Assembly (NCBI RefSeq): GCF_014836405.1
Contig: NZ_JACSQU010000001.1
Location: forward strand, 682,001-746,000
DNA length: 64,000 nucleotides
Source of the DNA: Brevundimonas guildfordensis
GTDB taxonomy: Bacteria > Pseudomonadota > Alphaproteobacteria > Caulobacterales > Caulobacteraceae
Reading direction: 5' to 3'
The first letter of the stretch is position 1. The number at the start of each line of letters is the position of its first letter. The position numbers were made by a program, and so were the translations under genes. Of the stretch, positions 25,236 through 36,479 are shown piece by piece. Below the pieces are notes generated by a model that searched no databases, had not been told where the DNA came from, and worked only from the letters and a program-made list of their open reading frames with translations.

Positions 25236-26383
25236 TGGCCACGACGATCGACGCCTTTGAGACCTGTCTGGTCGACTTGCCCACCATCCGCCCGCACGTC
25301 CTGTCGGTTGCGACCATGCGCGAGCAGGCCATGGTGCTGGTCACCCTGCGTTGCTCGGACGGGACTGCTGGCGTCGGCGAGGCGACAACCATTGGCGGCT
25401 TGAGCTACGGCGAGGAAAGCCCCGAGGGGATGAAGCTGGCCCTCGACACCTATTTCGCCCCCCTGTTGCTAGGCGCTGACCCGACGCGGCCGGCCGAGCT
25501 GATGGACCGGCTGAACCGCGCCATCGCGGGCAACCGCTTCTCCAAATGCGCCGTGGAAACGGCCCTGTTGGACGCCATGGGCCAGCGCGTCGGCCTGCCG
25601 ATGTCGGAGCTGCTGGGCGGGCGCCGCCGCGAGCGCCTGCCGGTCGCCTGGACCCTCGCCAGCGGCGATACGGCCAAGGACATCGACGAGGCCGAGCAGA
25701 TGCTGGCCGAGCGCCGGCACAACATCTTCAAGCTCAAGATCGGCAAGCGGTCGGTCGCCGACGACGTGGCCCACGTCGCCGCCATCAAGCGGGCGCTGGG
25801 CGACCGCGCCAGCGTTCGCGTCGACGTCAACCGCGCCTGGGACGAGGCCAGCGCCACGCGCGGCGTAGCCATGCTGGAGGCCGCCGGATGCGATCTGGTG
25901 GAACAGCCGGTCGACGCCCACCTTCGCGGGGCCATGGCGCGGCTGTCGCAGCGTTTCACCATCCCCATCATGGCTGACGAGTCCCTGACCGGCCCGGCCA
26001 GCGCGTTCGATTTCGCGGCCGGAGCGGCGGCGGACGTCTTCGCCGTCAAGATCGCCCAGTCCGGCGGGCCCAAGGCTGCGTGCGCCGTGGCCGCCATCGC
26101 GGAGGCGGCGGGCGTGGCCCTGTACGGCGGCACCATGCTGGAGGGCCCGATCGGCACCGCCGCTTCGGCCCACGCCTTCTCGACCTTCGCCCATCTGTCG
26201 TTCCAGACCGAGCTCTTCGGCCCGCTGTTGCTGACCGAGGAAATCCTGGAGGAGCCGCTGGCCTACGCCGACTTCGGCCTGAAGGTGCCCGACGGTCCCG
26301 GCCTGGGCGTGCGCCTGGACGCGGACAAGGTGGCTTTCTTCCGCCGCGACGCCGCCCGCAAAACCACTTCCGCAGGAGCCTGA
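25235..26383 (+). CDS. catB: Muconate cycloisomerase
   Basis: Converts cis,cis-muconate to muconolactone, the second step of catechol ortho-cleavage. The 382-residue enolase-superfamily enzyme has the catalytic K-x-K at Lys166/Lys168 (FKLKIG), metal ligands in RVDVNRAW, LVEQPV and MADESL, and the C-terminal YGGTMLEGPIGTAASAHAF. It begins within the LysR stop codon (TGATG) with AAAGGAC upstream, and ends two bases before catC. Confidence 0.94.
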   Translation: MATTIDAFETCLVDLPTIRPHVLSVATMREQAMVLVTLRCSDGTAGVGEATTIGGLSYGEESPEGMKLALDTYFAPLLLGADPTRPAELMDRLNRAIAGNRFSKCAVETALLDAMGQRVGLPMSELLGGRRRERLPVAWTLASGDTAKDIDEAEQMLAERRHNIFKLKIGKRSVADDVAHVAAIKRALGDRASVRVDVNRAWDEASATRGVAMLEAAGCDLVEQPVDAHLRGAMARLSQRFTIPIMADESLTGPASAFDFAAGAAADVFAVKIAQSGGPKAACAVAAIAEAAGVALYGGTMLEGPIGTAASAHAFSTFAHLSFQTELFGPLLLTEEILEEPLAYADFGLKVPDGPGLGVRLDADKVAFFRRDAARKTTSAGA

Positions 26384-26385
26384 TC

Positions 26386-26676
26386 ATGCTGTTCCACGTC
26401 CGCATGGATGTCCGCATCCCCGTCGACTACGACCCCCAACGCGCCGACGAGCTGAAGCGGATCGAGCGCGAGCGCGCCCAGGACCTGCAGCGGCAGGGCA
26501 AGTGGCGGCACCTGTGGCGCATCGCCGGCCAGTATTCGAACTTCAGCGTCTTCGACGTGTCTGACGTGCAGGAACTGCACGACATCATCAGCACCCTGCC
26601 GCTGTTCCCCTTCATGGACATCGAGGTCGCGCCGCTGTGCCGGCACCCGTCGTCGATTCATGACGACGACCGTTGA
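26386..26676 (+). CDS. catC: Muconolactone delta-isomerase
   Basis: Isomerises muconolactone to 3-oxoadipate enol-lactone. The 96-residue length is exact for the family. The N-terminus MLFHVRMDVRIP, the GKWRHLWRIAG motif and the YSNFSVFDV segment are characteristic. GGAG at 26375-26378 lies seven bases before ATG 26386, two bases after the catB stop. The frame is open further upstream inside catB, but those codons are not used. Confidence 0.95.
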   Translation: MLFHVRMDVRIPVDYDPQRADELKRIERERAQDLQRQGKWRHLWRIAGQYSNFSVFDVSDVQELHDIISTLPLFPFMDIEVAPLCRHPSSIHDDDR

Positions 26677-26725
26677 GGCCGTCGGAACTCCCCAAAACGC
26701 AGAACAAGTCAGAGAGGAAATGAAA

Positions 26726-27646
26726 ATGACCGAACGCCTGATCGACACCGCCGAAGTCCAGGCCCTGCTCGACAAGCTGAGCGGCGCTGACACCGTCAGC
26801 GGCGCCCCCCGTCTGAAGGCCATCGTACGCCGCGTGGTTGGCGATCTGTTCGCCACCATCGAAGAGTTCGACATTTCGGACGACGAGTTCTGGCAGGCGC
26901 TGAACTACGCCTCCGCCGGCGCGCAGGAGTACGGCCTGTGGGCCGCCGGCCTGGGCGTGGAGCGCTTCCTCGACATTCGCGCCGATGCGCGCGATGCCGC
27001 CGACGGCGTCGTGGGCGCCACCCCGCGCACCATCGAAGGCCCGCTGTATGTGGCCGGCGCCCCGGTCGAGCATGGCTACGCCAGACTGGATGACGGCGAA
27101 GACAAGGGTCAGTTGCTGTTCATGCACGGCCAGGTGCGCGACGTGGACGGCAAGGCGCTTCCCGGCGCCAAGGTCGAGGTCTGGCACGCCAATACGCTGG
27201 GCAACTACTCCTACTTCGACAAAACTCAGAGCGACTTCAACCTGCGCCGGACCATCGTCACCGACGCGGAAGGCCGCTATGCGTTCCGTTCGATCATGCC
27301 GTCAGGCTACGCCTGCCCTCCGGGCGGCTCGACTGAAGGCATCCTGAAGCAGTTGGGACGTCACGGTAATCGCCCTGCGCATATCCACTTCTTCGCCTCG
27401 GCCGACGATCACCGCCACCTGACGACGCAGATCAACATCGACGGTGATCCCTATCTGCGCGACGACTTCGCCTACGCCACGCGCGAGGATCTGATCCCGG
27501 CCTTGACCCATCGCGAAGGCGGCGAACCGGCTGAGAAATACGGCCTGGACGCCCCCTATGCCGACATCGAGTTCGACTTCGTGCTGCTGCCGACCAAGGT
27601 CGAGGCTGAAGAGGAAGTGTCGCACCGTCCGCGCGCGGCGGCCTGA
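26726..27646 (+). CDS. catA: Catechol 1,2-dioxygenase (intradiol)
   Basis: Cleaves catechol to cis,cis-muconate using non-haem Fe(III). The 306-residue protein has an N-terminal helical linker domain (to about residue 100) and the catalytic beta domain. Iron ligands can be placed: Tyr in GNYSYFDKT, Tyr in MPSGYACPP, and two His in RPAHIHFF. The start ATG 26726 has GAGG eight bases upstream; ATG 26720 is closer to it. The gene lies 49 bases after catC, the largest gap so far in the operon. Confidence 0.95.
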   Translation: MTERLIDTAEVQALLDKLSGADTVSGAPRLKAIVRRVVGDLFATIEEFDISDDEFWQALNYASAGAQEYGLWAAGLGVERFLDIRADARDAADGVVGATPRTIEGPLYVAGAPVEHGYARLDDGEDKGQLLFMHGQVRDVDGKALPGAKVEVWHANTLGNYSYFDKTQSDFNLRRTIVTDAEGRYAFRSIMPSGYACPPGGSTEGILKQLGRHGNRPAHIHFFASADDHRHLTTQINIDGDPYLRDDFAYATREDLIPALTHREGGEPAEKYGLDAPYADIEFDFVLLPTKVEAEEEVSHRPRAAA

Positions 27647-27716
27647 TCGCACGCTTTCGGCGAGCGTCCGACCGCGGGCGCTCGCCGTCCTGTTCCCGAT
27701 GAGCCAGGAGTTCCGA

Positions 27717-28427
27717 ATGGCCAGCAAAATCTATCCTTCGCCCAAGGCGGCGCTGGAGGGGGTCCTGTTCGACGGCATGACCATCATGTCCGGCGGCTTC
27801 GGCCTGTCGGGCAATCCCGAAAGCCTGATCCCCGAGATCCGCGCTGCGGGGGTGAAGGATCTGACTGTCATCTCCAACAACGCCGGGGCTGACGGCTTCG
27901 GCCTGTGGATGCTGCTGGAAAGCCGCCAGATCCGGAAGATGATCTCGTCCTACGTCGGCGAGAACAAGCTGTTCGAGAGCCAGTTCATGTCGGGCGAACT
28001 GGAGCTTGAGCTGAACCCGCAGGGCACCCTGGCCGAGCGCATCCGCGCTGGCGGGGCGGGCATCCCGGCCTTCTACACCAAGACCGGCGTCGGCACGGTC
28101 GTGGCCGAGGGCAAGCCGGTCGAGGAGTTCGACGGCGAGCTCTATGTGCGCGAGCGCTGGCTGCGCGCCGACCTGTCGATCATCAAGGCCTGGCGCGCCG
28201 ACCCCGAGGGCAACCTGCAGTTCCGCAAGACCGCGCGCAACTTCAACCCAAATATGGCCACGGCAGGCCAGATCACCGTCGTCGAGGTGGAAGAGATCGT
28301 CGAGGCCGGGACCTTTGATCCGGACCAGGTGCACACGCCCGGTGTGTTCGTCGACCGCATCGTGCTGTCGACCATCAACGAGAAGCGCATCGAGAAGCTC
28401 ACCACGCGCGAAAGGGAGGCTTCGTAA
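27717..28427 (+). CDS. pcaI: 3-oxoadipate CoA-transferase, alpha subunit
   Basis: With the beta subunit it transfers CoA from succinyl-CoA to 3-oxoadipate. The 236-residue class I CoA-transferase subunit shows [16 protein letters not shown] near the N-terminus, the FYTKTGVGT motif and [13 protein letters not shown] 27717 is preceded by AGGAG (27706-27710) at six bases; the upstream open frame lies in the catA-pcaI gap and is not coding. The stop overlaps the next start (TAATG). Confidence 0.93.
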   Translation: MASKIYPSPKAALEGVLFDGMTIMSGGFGLSGNPESLIPEIRAAGVKDLTVISNNAGADGFGLWMLLESRQIRKMISSYVGENKLFESQFMSGELELELNPQGTLAERIRAGGAGIPAFYTKTGVGTVVAEGKPVEEFDGELYVRERWLRADLSIIKAWRADPEGNLQFRKTARNFNPNMATAGQITVVEVEEIVEAGTFDPDQVHTPGVFVDRIVLSTINEKRIEKLTTREREAS

Positions 28428-29089
28428 TGGCCGAGACCAAGACCGGCTGGAGCCGCGACGAGATGGCCGCCCGCGCGGCGCGCGAGTTGCAGGACGGCTT
28501 CTACGTCAACCTCGGCATCGGCATCCCGACCCTGGTGGCGAACCACATTCCCGAGGGCGTCCACGTCACCCTGCAGTCCGAGAACGGCATGCTGGGCATG
28601 GGTCCGTTCCCGTATGCCGACGAGGTCGATCCCGACCTGATCAACGCCGGCAAACAGACGATCACCGAACTGCCGACCTCCAGCTTCTTCAGCTCGGCCG
28701 ACAGCTTCGCCATGATTAGGGGAGGGCACATCGACCTGACCGTCCTGGGCGCCATGGAAGTGGCCGCCAACGGCGACATCGCCAACTGGACCATCCCCGG
28801 CAAGATGCTGAAGGGCATGGGCGGGGCCATGGACCTGGTCGCGGGCGTCAAGCGCGTTGTGGCGGTGCTGGAGCACGTCAACAAGCACGGCGAGCCCAAG
28901 ATCCTGGAACGCTGCACCCTGCCGCTGACCGGCCAGGGCTGTATCGACCTGATCATCACCGACCTGTGCGTCCTCGCCGTCGACAAGAAGAAGGGCGGCC
29001 TGACCCTGCTGGAGCTGGCCCCCGGCGTGACCCTGGAAGAGGTGCGCCAGAAGACCGGCGCGGCCTTCGATGCGGGAGAGTTCGCATGA
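28427..29089 (+). CDS. pcaJ: 3-oxoadipate CoA-transferase, beta subunit
   Basis: The 220-residue partner of PcaI. It carries the catalytic Glu motif SENGMLGMG, the [10 protein letters not shown] segment, and [16 protein letters not shown]. The start overlaps the pcaI stop with AAGGGAGG upstream, and its stop overlaps the pcaF start (ATGA), so translation of the three genes is coupled. Together with PcaI it completes the heteromeric enzyme. Confidence 0.94.
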   Translation: MAETKTGWSRDEMAARAARELQDGFYVNLGIGIPTLVANHIPEGVHVTLQSENGMLGMGPFPYADEVDPDLINAGKQTITELPTSSFFSSADSFAMIRGGHIDLTVLGAMEVAANGDIANWTIPGKMLKGMGGAMDLVAGVKRVVAVLEHVNKHGEPKILERCTLPLTGQGCIDLIITDLCVLAVDKKKGGLTLLELAPGVTLEEVRQKTGAAFDAGEFA

Positions 29090-30291
29090 CCTCCGCGTTC
29101 ATCTGCGACGCAATCCGCACCCCGATCGGCCGCTACGGCGGCGCGCTGGCCTCGGTGCGTGCGGACGACCTGGCGGCCCTGCCGATCCGGGCCTTGATGG
29201 CGCGCAACGCCGCGCTGGACCCCGCCGCGATCGAGGACGTGATCCTGGGCTCGGCCAACCAGGCGGGCGAGGACAACCGCAACGTCGCCCGCATGGCCGC
29301 GCTTCTGGCGGGCATGCCGGACAGCGTCGGCGGCAACACTGTCAACCGCCTGTGCGCCTCGGGCCTGCAGGCCGTGGGCGACGCGGCGCGCGCCATCCGC
29401 TCCGGTGACGCCGACCTGATGCTGGCCGGCGGGGTCGAGAGCATGAGCCGCGCGCCCTTCGTCCTGCCCAAGGCCGAGACCGCTTTCTCGCGGTCGGCGC
29501 ACATCTACGACACCACCATCGGCTGGCGCTTCGTGAACCCGGCGATGAAGGCGGCCTATGGCGTCGACTCCATGCCGGAGACCGGCGAGAACGTCGCCGA
29601 CGACTACGGCGTCAGCCGCGCCGATCAGGACGCCTTCGCCGTCCGCAGCCAGCAGCGCGCCGCCGCCGCCCAGGCCTCCGGTTATTTCGCCGAGGAGATC
29701 GTCCCGGTCGAGATCGCGGGTCGCAAGGGCGCCGTCAACGTGGTGGAGGCGGACGAGCATCCACGCCCCGACACCACCCTGGAGACCCTGGCCAAACTCA
29801 AGCCCATCGTCCGCCCCGACGGCACGGTGACGGCGGGCAACGCCTCGGGCGTCAACGACGGCGCCGCGGCCATGATCATCGCCTCCGAGGCGGCCGCCAG
29901 GGCCCAGGGCCTGACCCCGCGCGCCCGCATCATCGGCATGGCCTCGGCGGGCGTGGCCCCGCGCGTCATGGGCGTCGGTCCCATCCCGGCGACGCAGAAG
30001 CTGATGGCCCGCCACGGCCTGAGCATCGACCAGTTCGACGCCATCGAGCTGAACGAGGCCTTCGCCTCGCAAGGCCTGGCCGTGCTGCGCGGCCTGGGCG
30101 TGGCCGACGACGATCCGCGCGTGAACCCCAACGGCGGCGCCATCGCGCTCGGCCATCCGCTCGGCATGTCGGGCGCGCGCATCCTCATGACCCTGGTGCA
30201 TCAGCTGGAGAAGACCGGCGGGCGTTACGGCCTGGCCACCCTGTGCGTCGGCGTGGGGCAGGGGCTGGCGGTCGCGGTGGAGCGGGTCTGA
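29086..30291 (+). CDS. pcaF: 3-oxoadipyl-CoA thiolase
   Basis: Cleaves 3-oxoadipyl-CoA to succinyl-CoA and acetyl-CoA, the last step of the pathway. The 401-residue thiolase has nucleophile Cys90 in [31 protein letters not shown] and the C-terminal [10 protein letters not shown]. The first residues ([17 protein letters not shown]) are typical of PcaF. It starts at ATG 29086 overlapping the pcaJ stop, and its own stop overlaps the pcaD start. Confidence 0.95.
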   Translation: MTSAFICDAIRTPIGRYGGALASVRADDLAALPIRALMARNAALDPAAIEDVILGSANQAGEDNRNVARMAALLAGMPDSVGGNTVNRLCASGLQAVGDAARAIRSGDADLMLAGGVESMSRAPFVLPKAETAFSRSAHIYDTTIGWRFVNPAMKAAYGVDSMPETGENVADDYGVSRADQDAFAVRSQQRAAAAQASGYFAEEIVPVEIAGRKGAVNVVEADEHPRPDTTLETLAKLKPIVRPDGTVTAGNASGVNDGAAAMIIASEAAARAQGLTPRARIIGMASAGVAPRVMGVGPIPATQKLMARHGLSIDQFDAIELNEAFASQGLAVLRGLGVADDDPRVNPNGGAIALGHPLGMSGARILMTLVHQLEKTGGRYGLATLCVGVGQGLAVAVERV

Positions 30292-31076
30292 TGGCTGAGG
30301 TCCAGACTTTCGCCGCCGACGACGGCTGCCGGATCGCCTATCGCTTTGACGGACCGGAGAGCGCGCCGGTGCTGCTGCTGTCCAACTCGCTGGGCACGAC
30401 GATGGAGATGTGGGCGCCGCAGATGGCGGCCTTCACCCAGCGCTTCCGCGTGCTGCGCTACGACAGCCGGGGCCACGGCCAGTCCGACTCGCCCGCCGGC
30501 GCCTATTCCATGGACCGGCTGGGCCGCGACGCGGTGCTGCTGCTGGACGCCGTCGGCGTCGAGCGGGTGGACTTCTGCGGCCTGTCCAAGGGCGGCATGG
30601 TCGGCCAGTGGCTGGGCGTGCGCGCCCCCGAACGGATCGGCAAGCTGATCCTGGCCAACACCTCGGCCTATATGGGCCCGCCCTCGGGCTGGCAGAACCG
30701 CATCGAAGGCGTGCTGAGAAACGGCATGGGGCCGCTGGCCGAAGCCTCCATCGCCCGCTGGTTTACCCCGGACTTCCCGTCGCGCGCGCCCGAGGCCGTG
30801 GCGCCGATCCGCGAGATGTTGCTGGCGTGCGATCCGTCCGGTTACGCCGGTTGCTGCGCCGCCATCCGCGACATGGACCTGCGCCCCACGGCTGCCCTGA
30901 TCCTCCCGCCGACCCTAGTCATCGCCGGGTCGCAAGACCCTTCGACCTCGGTCGCCGACGGCCGTTGGCTGGCGGATAGAGCCAAAGACGGACGACTGGT
31001 CGAATTGGACGCCGCTCACCTGTCTAATGTGGAGCAGGCACAAGCCTTCGCCGACATTGTCCTGGACTACCTCTAG
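30291..31076 (+). CDS. pcaD: 3-oxoadipate enol-lactonase
   Basis: Hydrolyses 3-oxoadipate enol-lactone to 3-oxoadipate, the step between CatC and PcaIJ. The 261-residue alpha/beta hydrolase has Ser99 in the elbow CGLSKGGMVGQWLG, RYDSRGHGQSD, and His in DAAHLSNVEQA. The start overlaps the pcaF stop (TGATG). It is the last gene of the operon; a 195-base spacer with a weak GGCCG/CGGCC hairpin (31079-31093) separates it from the convergent LysR gene. Confidence 0.93.
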   Translation: MAEVQTFAADDGCRIAYRFDGPESAPVLLLSNSLGTTMEMWAPQMAAFTQRFRVLRYDSRGHGQSDSPAGAYSMDRLGRDAVLLLDAVGVERVDFCGLSKGGMVGQWLGVRAPERIGKLILANTSAYMGPPSGWQNRIEGVLRNGMGPLAEASIARWFTPDFPSRAPEAVAPIREMLLACDPSGYAGCCAAIRDMDLRPTAALILPPTLVIAGSQDPSTSVADGRWLADRAKDGRLVELDAAHLSNVEQAQAFADIVLDYL

Positions 31077-31271
31077 AGGGCCGTCTGGCGGCCTGGCGCG
31101 CCCGCTACTCGATGACATGGGGTTCGATCCCGACTTGGCAGATCGGGGCCAAGGCGTTCAGCGACGTCGAGTAAGCGGGGCTGTGATGGATGACCAAGTC
31201 CATTAGGACCCTGGAGCCTGCGCGTCTGTATTTCGCATAATATATCTTAGGCGATTTTTGCTTTTGGCTCG

Positions 31272-32228
31272 CTACAGGTCATCGACACCGGCATCGGCGG
31301 CCGCACGGACCTCTTCCTTGAGCCACGCAACGAATGTGCGAGCAGCCGTTGTGGCGCCGCTGCGCTTGATCAGGACGTGGTACGCGAAGTCTGTGCTCAA
31401 GGCGCCGTCGGCGAACGGCGCGACCAGCCGACCCGCCGCTAGGTCGTCAGCGACGAAGGCGTATGGGGCCAGCGCCACGCCTTGACCATGAGCGGCCGCT
31501 TCAATCGCCAAGGCTGTCTGATCAAAGCGCGGACCGGCCTGAACGTCGATGTCAGTCAAGCCGCGCGCCTTAAGCCAGGCGCTCCAGTCAGGCCGCGGTT
31601 CCTCCAGTTCGCTGGGTCGCAGGTGGATCAGCACATGATCCCCCAGATCCGCTGCTTTTCTTAGCGGTTTCGCACCCACCGTGAGGCTCGGAGCGCAAAC
31701 CGGCGTTACGTCGGCGTTCAGCAGATATTCGGATCGCACGCCTGAATAGTCGCCCCGGCCGTAACGCACCGCGACATCGACCCGGCCCCCGCTGACGTCA
31801 GCCAGGCGCATGTCGGCCGACATCCAGACCTCGATCTCGGGATGCGCTGCCGAAAAGCGCGCAATGCGCGGCGCCAACCACTTGGCGGCGAAGGACGGCG
31901 GCACGCTGATCGACAGGGCGTGGCGACGCTCTGGGCGATAGAGCAGGTCCCCTGCCCGTTTCAGATAGTCGAAACCGTCGCGCAGCAGAGGATAGAGTTC
32001 GGCGCCGAGTTCAGTCAGGGCGATCTGGCGCCCCTCACGATGGAACAGCGGCGCTCCGGCGTGTTCTTCCAGGATCCGGATCTGCTGGCTGATCGCGCCG
32101 GGCGTGACGGACAATTCCTCGGCCGCGCGCGTGATATTCAGGCGTCTGGCGGCCGCCTCAAACGCTTTCAGCGCGTTGAGCGGCGGGATGCGGCTTTCCT
32201 GGGCGGAGGGGGTCTTGCGGCGCGTCAT
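31272..32228 (-). CDS. LysR family regulator (GcvA-like)
   Basis: A 318-residue LysR protein. The N-terminal part PPLNALKAFEAAARRLNITR, then AAEELSVTPGAISQQIRILE, is characteristic of the GcvA/AmpR subgroup. The effector domain follows. Its ATG lies one base after the stop of the cysteine synthase-like gene, so both are one transcript and it may regulate that gene. The effector is unknown. It is convergent with the catechol operon and not an evident part of it. Confidence 0.87.
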   Translation of the reverse strand: MTRRKTPSAQESRIPPLNALKAFEAAARRLNITRAAEELSVTPGAISQQIRILEEHAGAPLFHREGRQIALTELGAELYPLLRDGFDYLKRAGDLLYRPERRHALSISVPPSFAAKWLAPRIARFSAAHPEIEVWMSADMRLADVSGGRVDVAVRYGRGDYSGVRSEYLLNADVTPVCAPSLTVGAKPLRKAADLGDHVLIHLRPSELEEPRPDWSAWLKARGLTDIDVQAGPRFDQTALAIEAAAHGQGVALAPYAFVADDLAAGRLVAPFADGALSTDFAYHVLIKRSGATTAARTFVAWLKEEVRAAADAGVDDL

Positions 32229-32229
32229 C

Positions 32230-33231
32230 TCAGCTCATCCACTGGGGCGCGGGCAGGTTTCGAGCGGCCAGGAAGGCAGGGTCATAGATCTTGCTGCCGT
32301 AGCGTTGGCCGGAGTCGCACAGCACCGTCACGATGGTGTGGCCTGGGCCAAGATCGCGGGCCAGTCGGATGGCGCCGGCGATGTTGACGCCGCTGGACGG
32401 GCCAAGCGACAGGCCTTCTTCTCTCACCAGGTCGAACAGGATCGGGAGGAACTCAGCGTCCTCGATACGATAGGCGTGATCCACCGACAGCCCTTGCAGA
32501 TTGCCCGTGATGCGGTTGACGCCGATGCCCTCGGCGATGGAGGTCCCCTCGCCTTTCAACACGCCATCGGTGAACCAGCTATAGAGCGAGGCGCCCGGCA
32601 CGTCGGCCAGGCCGACGCGGACATCCGCGCTACGCTCGCGCAGATAGGCGGCCGTGCCTGCAAGGGTACCGCCCGAACCGACGGCGCAGATGAAGGCGTC
32701 GACACGGCCGTCGGTCTGCTTCCAGATTTCCGGGCCAGTGGCTTCATAGTGGGCCAGACGGTTGGCCTGATTATCGAACTGGTCCGCATAGAAGGCGCCG
32801 TTCGGTTCGTTTTCGTTCAGTTCTTCTGCAAGACGGCGTGAAAAGTGGACGAAGTGGTTGGGGCTGGCGAAGGGCGCCGGGTCGACCTCGATCAGTCGTG
32901 CGCCATGAAGGCGGACGGCGCGCTTCTTTTCCTCGGTCTGGGTGCGCGGCATGACGATGACGACGGGGTGGCCCAGGGCCGCGCCCACAAGCGCTAGGCC
33001 CACGCCCGTGTTGCCGGCCGTGCCTTCGACAATTGTCCCGCCGGGTCTGAGAGCGCCGGACGCCCGCGCGGCCCGGATGATGCTGAGCGCGGCGCGATCC
33101 TTGATCGAGCCGCCGACGTTCAGAAACTCGGCCTTGCCCAGAATTTCACAGCCCGTCGCTTCCGAGGCGCGCTTCAGGCGCACCAGAGGCGTGTTGCCGA
33201 TCAGGCCAAGGACGTCAGGCGCGACAATCAT
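32230..33231 (-). CDS. Cysteine synthase-like PLP-dependent enzyme (CysK/Cds1 type)
   Basis: A 333-residue fold-type II PLP enzyme. The PLP lysine is Lys44 in GGSIKDRAAL; the substrate loop is EGTAGNTGVGLA, and the phosphate-binding glycine loop is VGSGGTLAG. These match O-acetylserine sulfhydrylase, but the C-terminal LCDSGQRYGSKIYD and length resemble the group that includes cysteine desulfhydrase/cysteine synthase Cds1. It may therefore make or break down cysteine. It is the first gene of a two-gene operon with a LysR regulator. Confidence 0.85.
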   Translation of the reverse strand: MIVAPDVLGLIGNTPLVRLKRASEATGCEILGKAEFLNVGGSIKDRAALSIIRAARASGALRPGGTIVEGTAGNTGVGLALVGAALGHPVVIVMPRTQTEEKKRAVRLHGARLIEVDPAPFASPNHFVHFSRRLAEELNENEPNGAFYADQFDNQANRLAHYEATGPEIWKQTDGRVDAFICAVGSGGTLAGTAAYLRERSADVRVGLADVPGASLYSWFTDGVLKGEGTSIAEGIGVNRITGNLQGLSVDHAYRIEDAEFLPILFDLVREEGLSLGPSSGVNIAGAIRLARDLGPGHTIVTVLCDSGQRYGSKIYDPAFLAARNLPAPQWMS

Positions 33232-33297
33232 GGAAAATCCGAACCGTGGGGAGGAACACCCCTCTTAGCCACAGTTCAGATTTTCTAACAACCGGCC

Positions 33298-34704
<1,407 letters not shown>

Positions 34705-34706
34705 GA

Positions 34707-35186
34707 TCAGATCAACTTTTCGATGTCGGCCTTGATGGCCTCAGGTTCAGTCTGGGGCGAATAGCGCGCGACGACGCGGCCTTCGCGGTCGGTCAGGAAC
34801 TTGGTGAAGTTCCACTTGATGGCGCGCGAGCCGAGGAATCCCCTCTTTTGCTCCGTCAGCCAGGCGTACAGGGGGTGGCGTTCCGGCCCGTTGACATCGA
34901 CCTTGTCGAACAAGGGGAAGGTCACGTCGAAGCTGCTGGCGCAGAAGGCGGCGATTTCCGCCGCCCTGCCCGGCTCCTGCTGGCCGAACTGATTGCAGGG
35001 AAAGCCCAGCACTTCGAACGGCGCGTCGATCAGATCGCGATGCAGCTTCTCCAGCCCGGTGTACTGGCCGGTGAAGCCGCATTTCGACGCCGTATTGACG
35101 ATCAGCAGCGCCTGACCGCGAAAGCGGTCCAGCGACACGTCCGCGCCATCGATGGCCCGGGCGGAGAAGTCATAGACGGATGCCAT
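34707..35186 (-). CDS. Glutathione peroxidase family protein (Cys type)
   Basis: A 159-residue thioredoxin-fold peroxidase. The peroxidatic residue is Cys36 in VNTASKCGFTGQYTGLE, where animal enzymes have selenocysteine; FPCNQFGQQEPG carries the conserved Gln, and IKWNFTKFL the Trp-Asn pair. Such enzymes often use thioredoxin rather than glutathione. It lies between pdhC (15 bases before it) and lpdA (two bases after), so it is probably co-expressed with the pyruvate dehydrogenase complex. Confidence 0.92.
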   Translation of the reverse strand: MASVYDFSARAIDGADVSLDRFRGQALLIVNTASKCGFTGQYTGLEKLHRDLIDAPFEVLGFPCNQFGQQEPGRAAEIAAFCASSFDVTFPLFDKVDVNGPERHPLYAWLTEQKRGFLGSRAIKWNFTKFLTDREGRVVARYSPQTEPEAIKADIEKLI

Positions 35187-35201
35187 GACCTCTCGGCTCC
35201 C

Positions 35202-36479
35202 TTAAGCCAGCATCGCCACGGGATCTTCGATCAGCGGCTTGAACGCCTGCAGGAGGCGAGCGCCCGTCGCGCCGTCGACCACGCGGTGATCGCAGGTCAG
35301 GGTGACGGTCATGACCGTGGCCACGGCCAGTTGGCCGTCCTTGACGACCGGGCGTTGTTCGCCGGCGCCCACGCTCATGATGCAGCCCTGCGGCTCATTG
35401 ATGATCGAGGTGAACTGCTTGATGCCGAACATGCCCAGGTTGGACACGGAGAAGGTGCCGCCCTGGAACTCTTCCGGCTTCAGCTTGCGCTCGCGGGCCC
35501 GCTTGGCCAGGTCCTTGGACTCGGTCGCGATCTGGGCCAGGCCCTTGGTTTCGGCCTTGCGGATGATGGGCGTGATCAGGCCGCCGTCGATCGCCACCGC
35601 CATTGAGACATCGGCGTTGTGGTGCATGGCGATGCCTTCGGGCGTGTAGGAGGCGTTGGCCTCCGGCACCATCTTCAGGGCAAGCGCAGCGGCCTTGATG
35701 ACGAAGTCGTTTACGGAGACCTTGATCCCCTGCGGCTCCAGCATCTTGTTGACCTTGGCGCGGACGGCCATCAGCTGGTCGATCTCGACGTCGATGAACA
35801 GCGGGAAGTGCGGCACGTTCTGAACGCTGTCCACCATGCGGCGGGCGACGGCCTTCTTCATGCCGTCCAGCGGAATCAGGTCGTAGGTTCCGTCCGCGAT
35901 GCCCATCTGAGCGAGCGACAGAGCCTTGCGCGGTTCAGCCGAGGTCGCGGCCGTAGCAGCGGCGGCCGGTTGAGCGCCGCCCTTGCCCGCGGCTTCCACG
36001 TCGCGCTTGACGATGCGGCCATGCGGACCGGTGCCCTTGACGGTCTTCAGGTCCAGACCGGCCTGGGCGGCCAGGCGGCGCGCCAGCGGCGAGGCGAAGA
36101 TGCGTCCGCCGTCGTCGGACTTCGGGGCGGCCGGAGCAGCTTCAGCCTTGGGAGCCTCAACCTTGGGAACTTCCGTCTTCGGCGCTTCAGCCTTGGGGGC
36201 CTCGGCCGGAGCGTCAGCCTTCTTGGGCGCGGGCGCCACGGCGTCGCCGGACAGGCGGGCGATCGGCGTATTGACCTTCACGCCCTCCGAGCCTTCCGGC
36301 ACCAGGATTTCGAGCACTTCGCCTTCATCGACGGCTTCGACTTCCATCGTCGCCTTGTCGGTCTCGATTTCGGCGATCACGTCGCCGGCCGAGACGGTGT
36401 CGCCGACCTTCACGTGCCACTTGGCCAGCACGCCCTCTTCCATCGTCGGAGACAGGGCGGGCATCAGGATATCGGTCAT
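35202..36479 (-). CDS. pdhC: Pyruvate dehydrogenase E2, dihydrolipoyl acetyltransferase
   Basis: Transfers acetyl groups from E1 to CoA and forms the core of the complex. The 425-residue protein has one N-terminal lipoyl domain (residues 1-79, lipoyl Lys in ETDKATMEV), an Ala/Pro/Lys-rich linker (about 80-130), an E1/E3-binding domain ([15 protein letters not shown] to [10 protein letters not shown]), and a catalytic domain ending in [15 protein letters not shown] with the active His. The start overlaps the DUF5076-like gene stop (TGATG). Its lipoyl domain is nearly identical to that of PdhB. Confidence 0.96.
   Translation of the reverse strand: MTDILMPALSPTMEEGVLAKWHVKVGDTVSAGDVIAEIETDKATMEVEAVDEGEVLEILVPEGSEGVKVNTPIARLSGDAVAPAPKKADAPAEAPKAEAPKTEVPKVEAPKAEAAPAAPKSDDGGRIFASPLARRLAAQAGLDLKTVKGTGPHGRIVKRDVEAAGKGGAQPAAAATAATSAEPRKALSLAQMGIADGTYDLIPLDGMKKAVARRMVDSVQNVPHFPLFIDVEIDQLMAVRAKVNKMLEPQGIKVSVNDFVIKAAALALKMVPEANASYTPEGIAMHHNADVSMAVAIDGGLITPIIRKAETKGLAQIATESKDLAKRARERKLKPEEFQGGTFSVSNLGMFGIKQFTSIINEPQGCIMSVGAGEQRPVVKDGQLAVATVMTVTLTCDHRVVDGATGARLLQAFKPLIEDPVAMLA

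Noticed and set aside
28501-30201. A 566-codon minus-strand frame opposite pcaJ and pcaF
   Set aside because: Antisense to two clearly assigned enzymes; composition is that of a shadow frame.
34707-35186. Selenocysteine in the glutathione peroxidase
   Set aside because: The active-site codon is a normal Cys codon (residue 36); there is no in-frame TGA.
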